A stretch of 7,604 nucleotides of DNA from Bifidobacterium breve (lineage in GTDB: Bacteria; Bacteroidota; Bacteroidia; Cytophagales; UBA9547), in the NCBI GenBank assembly GCA_943325655.2, contig CALPQG020000106.1, positions 1 through 7,604 on the forward strand, given 5' to 3'. Both the position numbers and the translations under genes were made by a program. Positions 7,487-7,604 of the stretch are shown here, one piece after another. The notes beneath the pieces were generated by a model. The model made no database searches, had not been told where the DNA came from, and was given only the letters and a program-made list of their open reading frames with translations. How positions within the stretch are numbered: position 1 is the stretch's first letter; every line of letters begins with the position of its first letter.

Positions 7487-7604
7487 TGTTGAGTGGTGGG
7501 TAAACAAGTGTTGAGTGTTGAGTTGTGAGTGTTGAGTAAATTAAAACAAGTGATGAGTGGTGGGTAAACAAGTGTTGAGTGTTGAGTTGTGAGTGTTGAG
7601 TAAA
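7487..7604. repeat. 64-bp higher-order tandem repeat built of heptamers (continues past window end)
   Basis: The array begins directly after the mutase TAG. One 64-bp unit (7487-7550) is followed by a second copy (7551-7604) cut by the window edge; the 54 comparable bases differ at one position only (T 7489 versus A 7553). Each unit reads TGTTGAG (or TGATGAG), TGGTGGG, spacer TAAACAAG, TGTTGAG, TGTTGAG, TTGTGAG, TGTTGAG, then the longer spacer TAAATTAAAACAAG. All twelve visible heptamers fit TNNTGNG. The plus strand is almost free of C (three in the 118 bases), giving a strong strand skew. There is no open reading frame of note and no hairpin or dyad in it, so it does not look like a CRISPR or an insertion-sequence end. 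Function is unknown; copy number cannot be read because the array leaves the window. Confidence 0.9.

Noticed and set aside
7487..7604. CRISPR array or G-quadruplex cluster
   Set aside because: The repeats have no unique spacers of uniform length, and the G runs are at most three long and too few for a canonical quadruplex.

Overview
The window looks like a chromosomal segment from a member of the Bacteroidota. It is AT-rich, no gene start has a clear Shine-Dalgarno sequence, and the proteins read like Bacteroidota versions of their families. I cannot place it more precisely from sequence alone. All genes are recognisable housekeeping or metabolic genes except the first, which is an unknown partial protein.

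Layout. (1) Positions 1-1636 hold the 3' end of an unknown gene, overlapped by 23 nt by a DegT/DnrJ/EryC1/StrS-type PLP aminotransferase of the sugar-nucleotide class. (2) A convergent gene, trmL (tRNA Nm34 methyltransferase, minus strand), faces it. A 9-bp perfect inverted repeat fills the 11-nt gap between the two stop codons and extends into the end of the aminotransferase gene; it probably serves as a terminator in both directions. (3) A 205-bp AT-rich spacer separates the divergent trmL and maeB genes. (4) maeB encodes a full-length malic enzyme fused to a phosphotransacetylase-like regulatory domain. (5) A 120-bp spacer carries a short heptamer repeat. (6) A methylmalonyl-CoA mutase pair follows: a strongly shortened small subunit (246 aa) and, 3 nt later and in the same reading frame, an intact B12-binding catalytic large subunit (681 aa). 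(7) A C-poor heptamer array organised as a 64-bp higher-order tandem repeat starts directly at the mutase stop codon and runs off the window end.

Together, maeB and the mutase genes sit around the C3/C4 node: malate to pyruvate, and methylmalonyl-CoA to or from succinyl-CoA. The aminotransferase and trmL are unrelated neighbours.

I did not find a new defence system or mobile element. Two things most deserve a second look. The first is the reduced small subunit, separated by one in-frame TAA from a large subunit that starts about 38 residues later than the classical one. The second is the heptamer repeats: two intergenic arrays with different sequences share the degenerate pattern TNNWGNG, and each begins within about 5 nt of an upstream stop codon.
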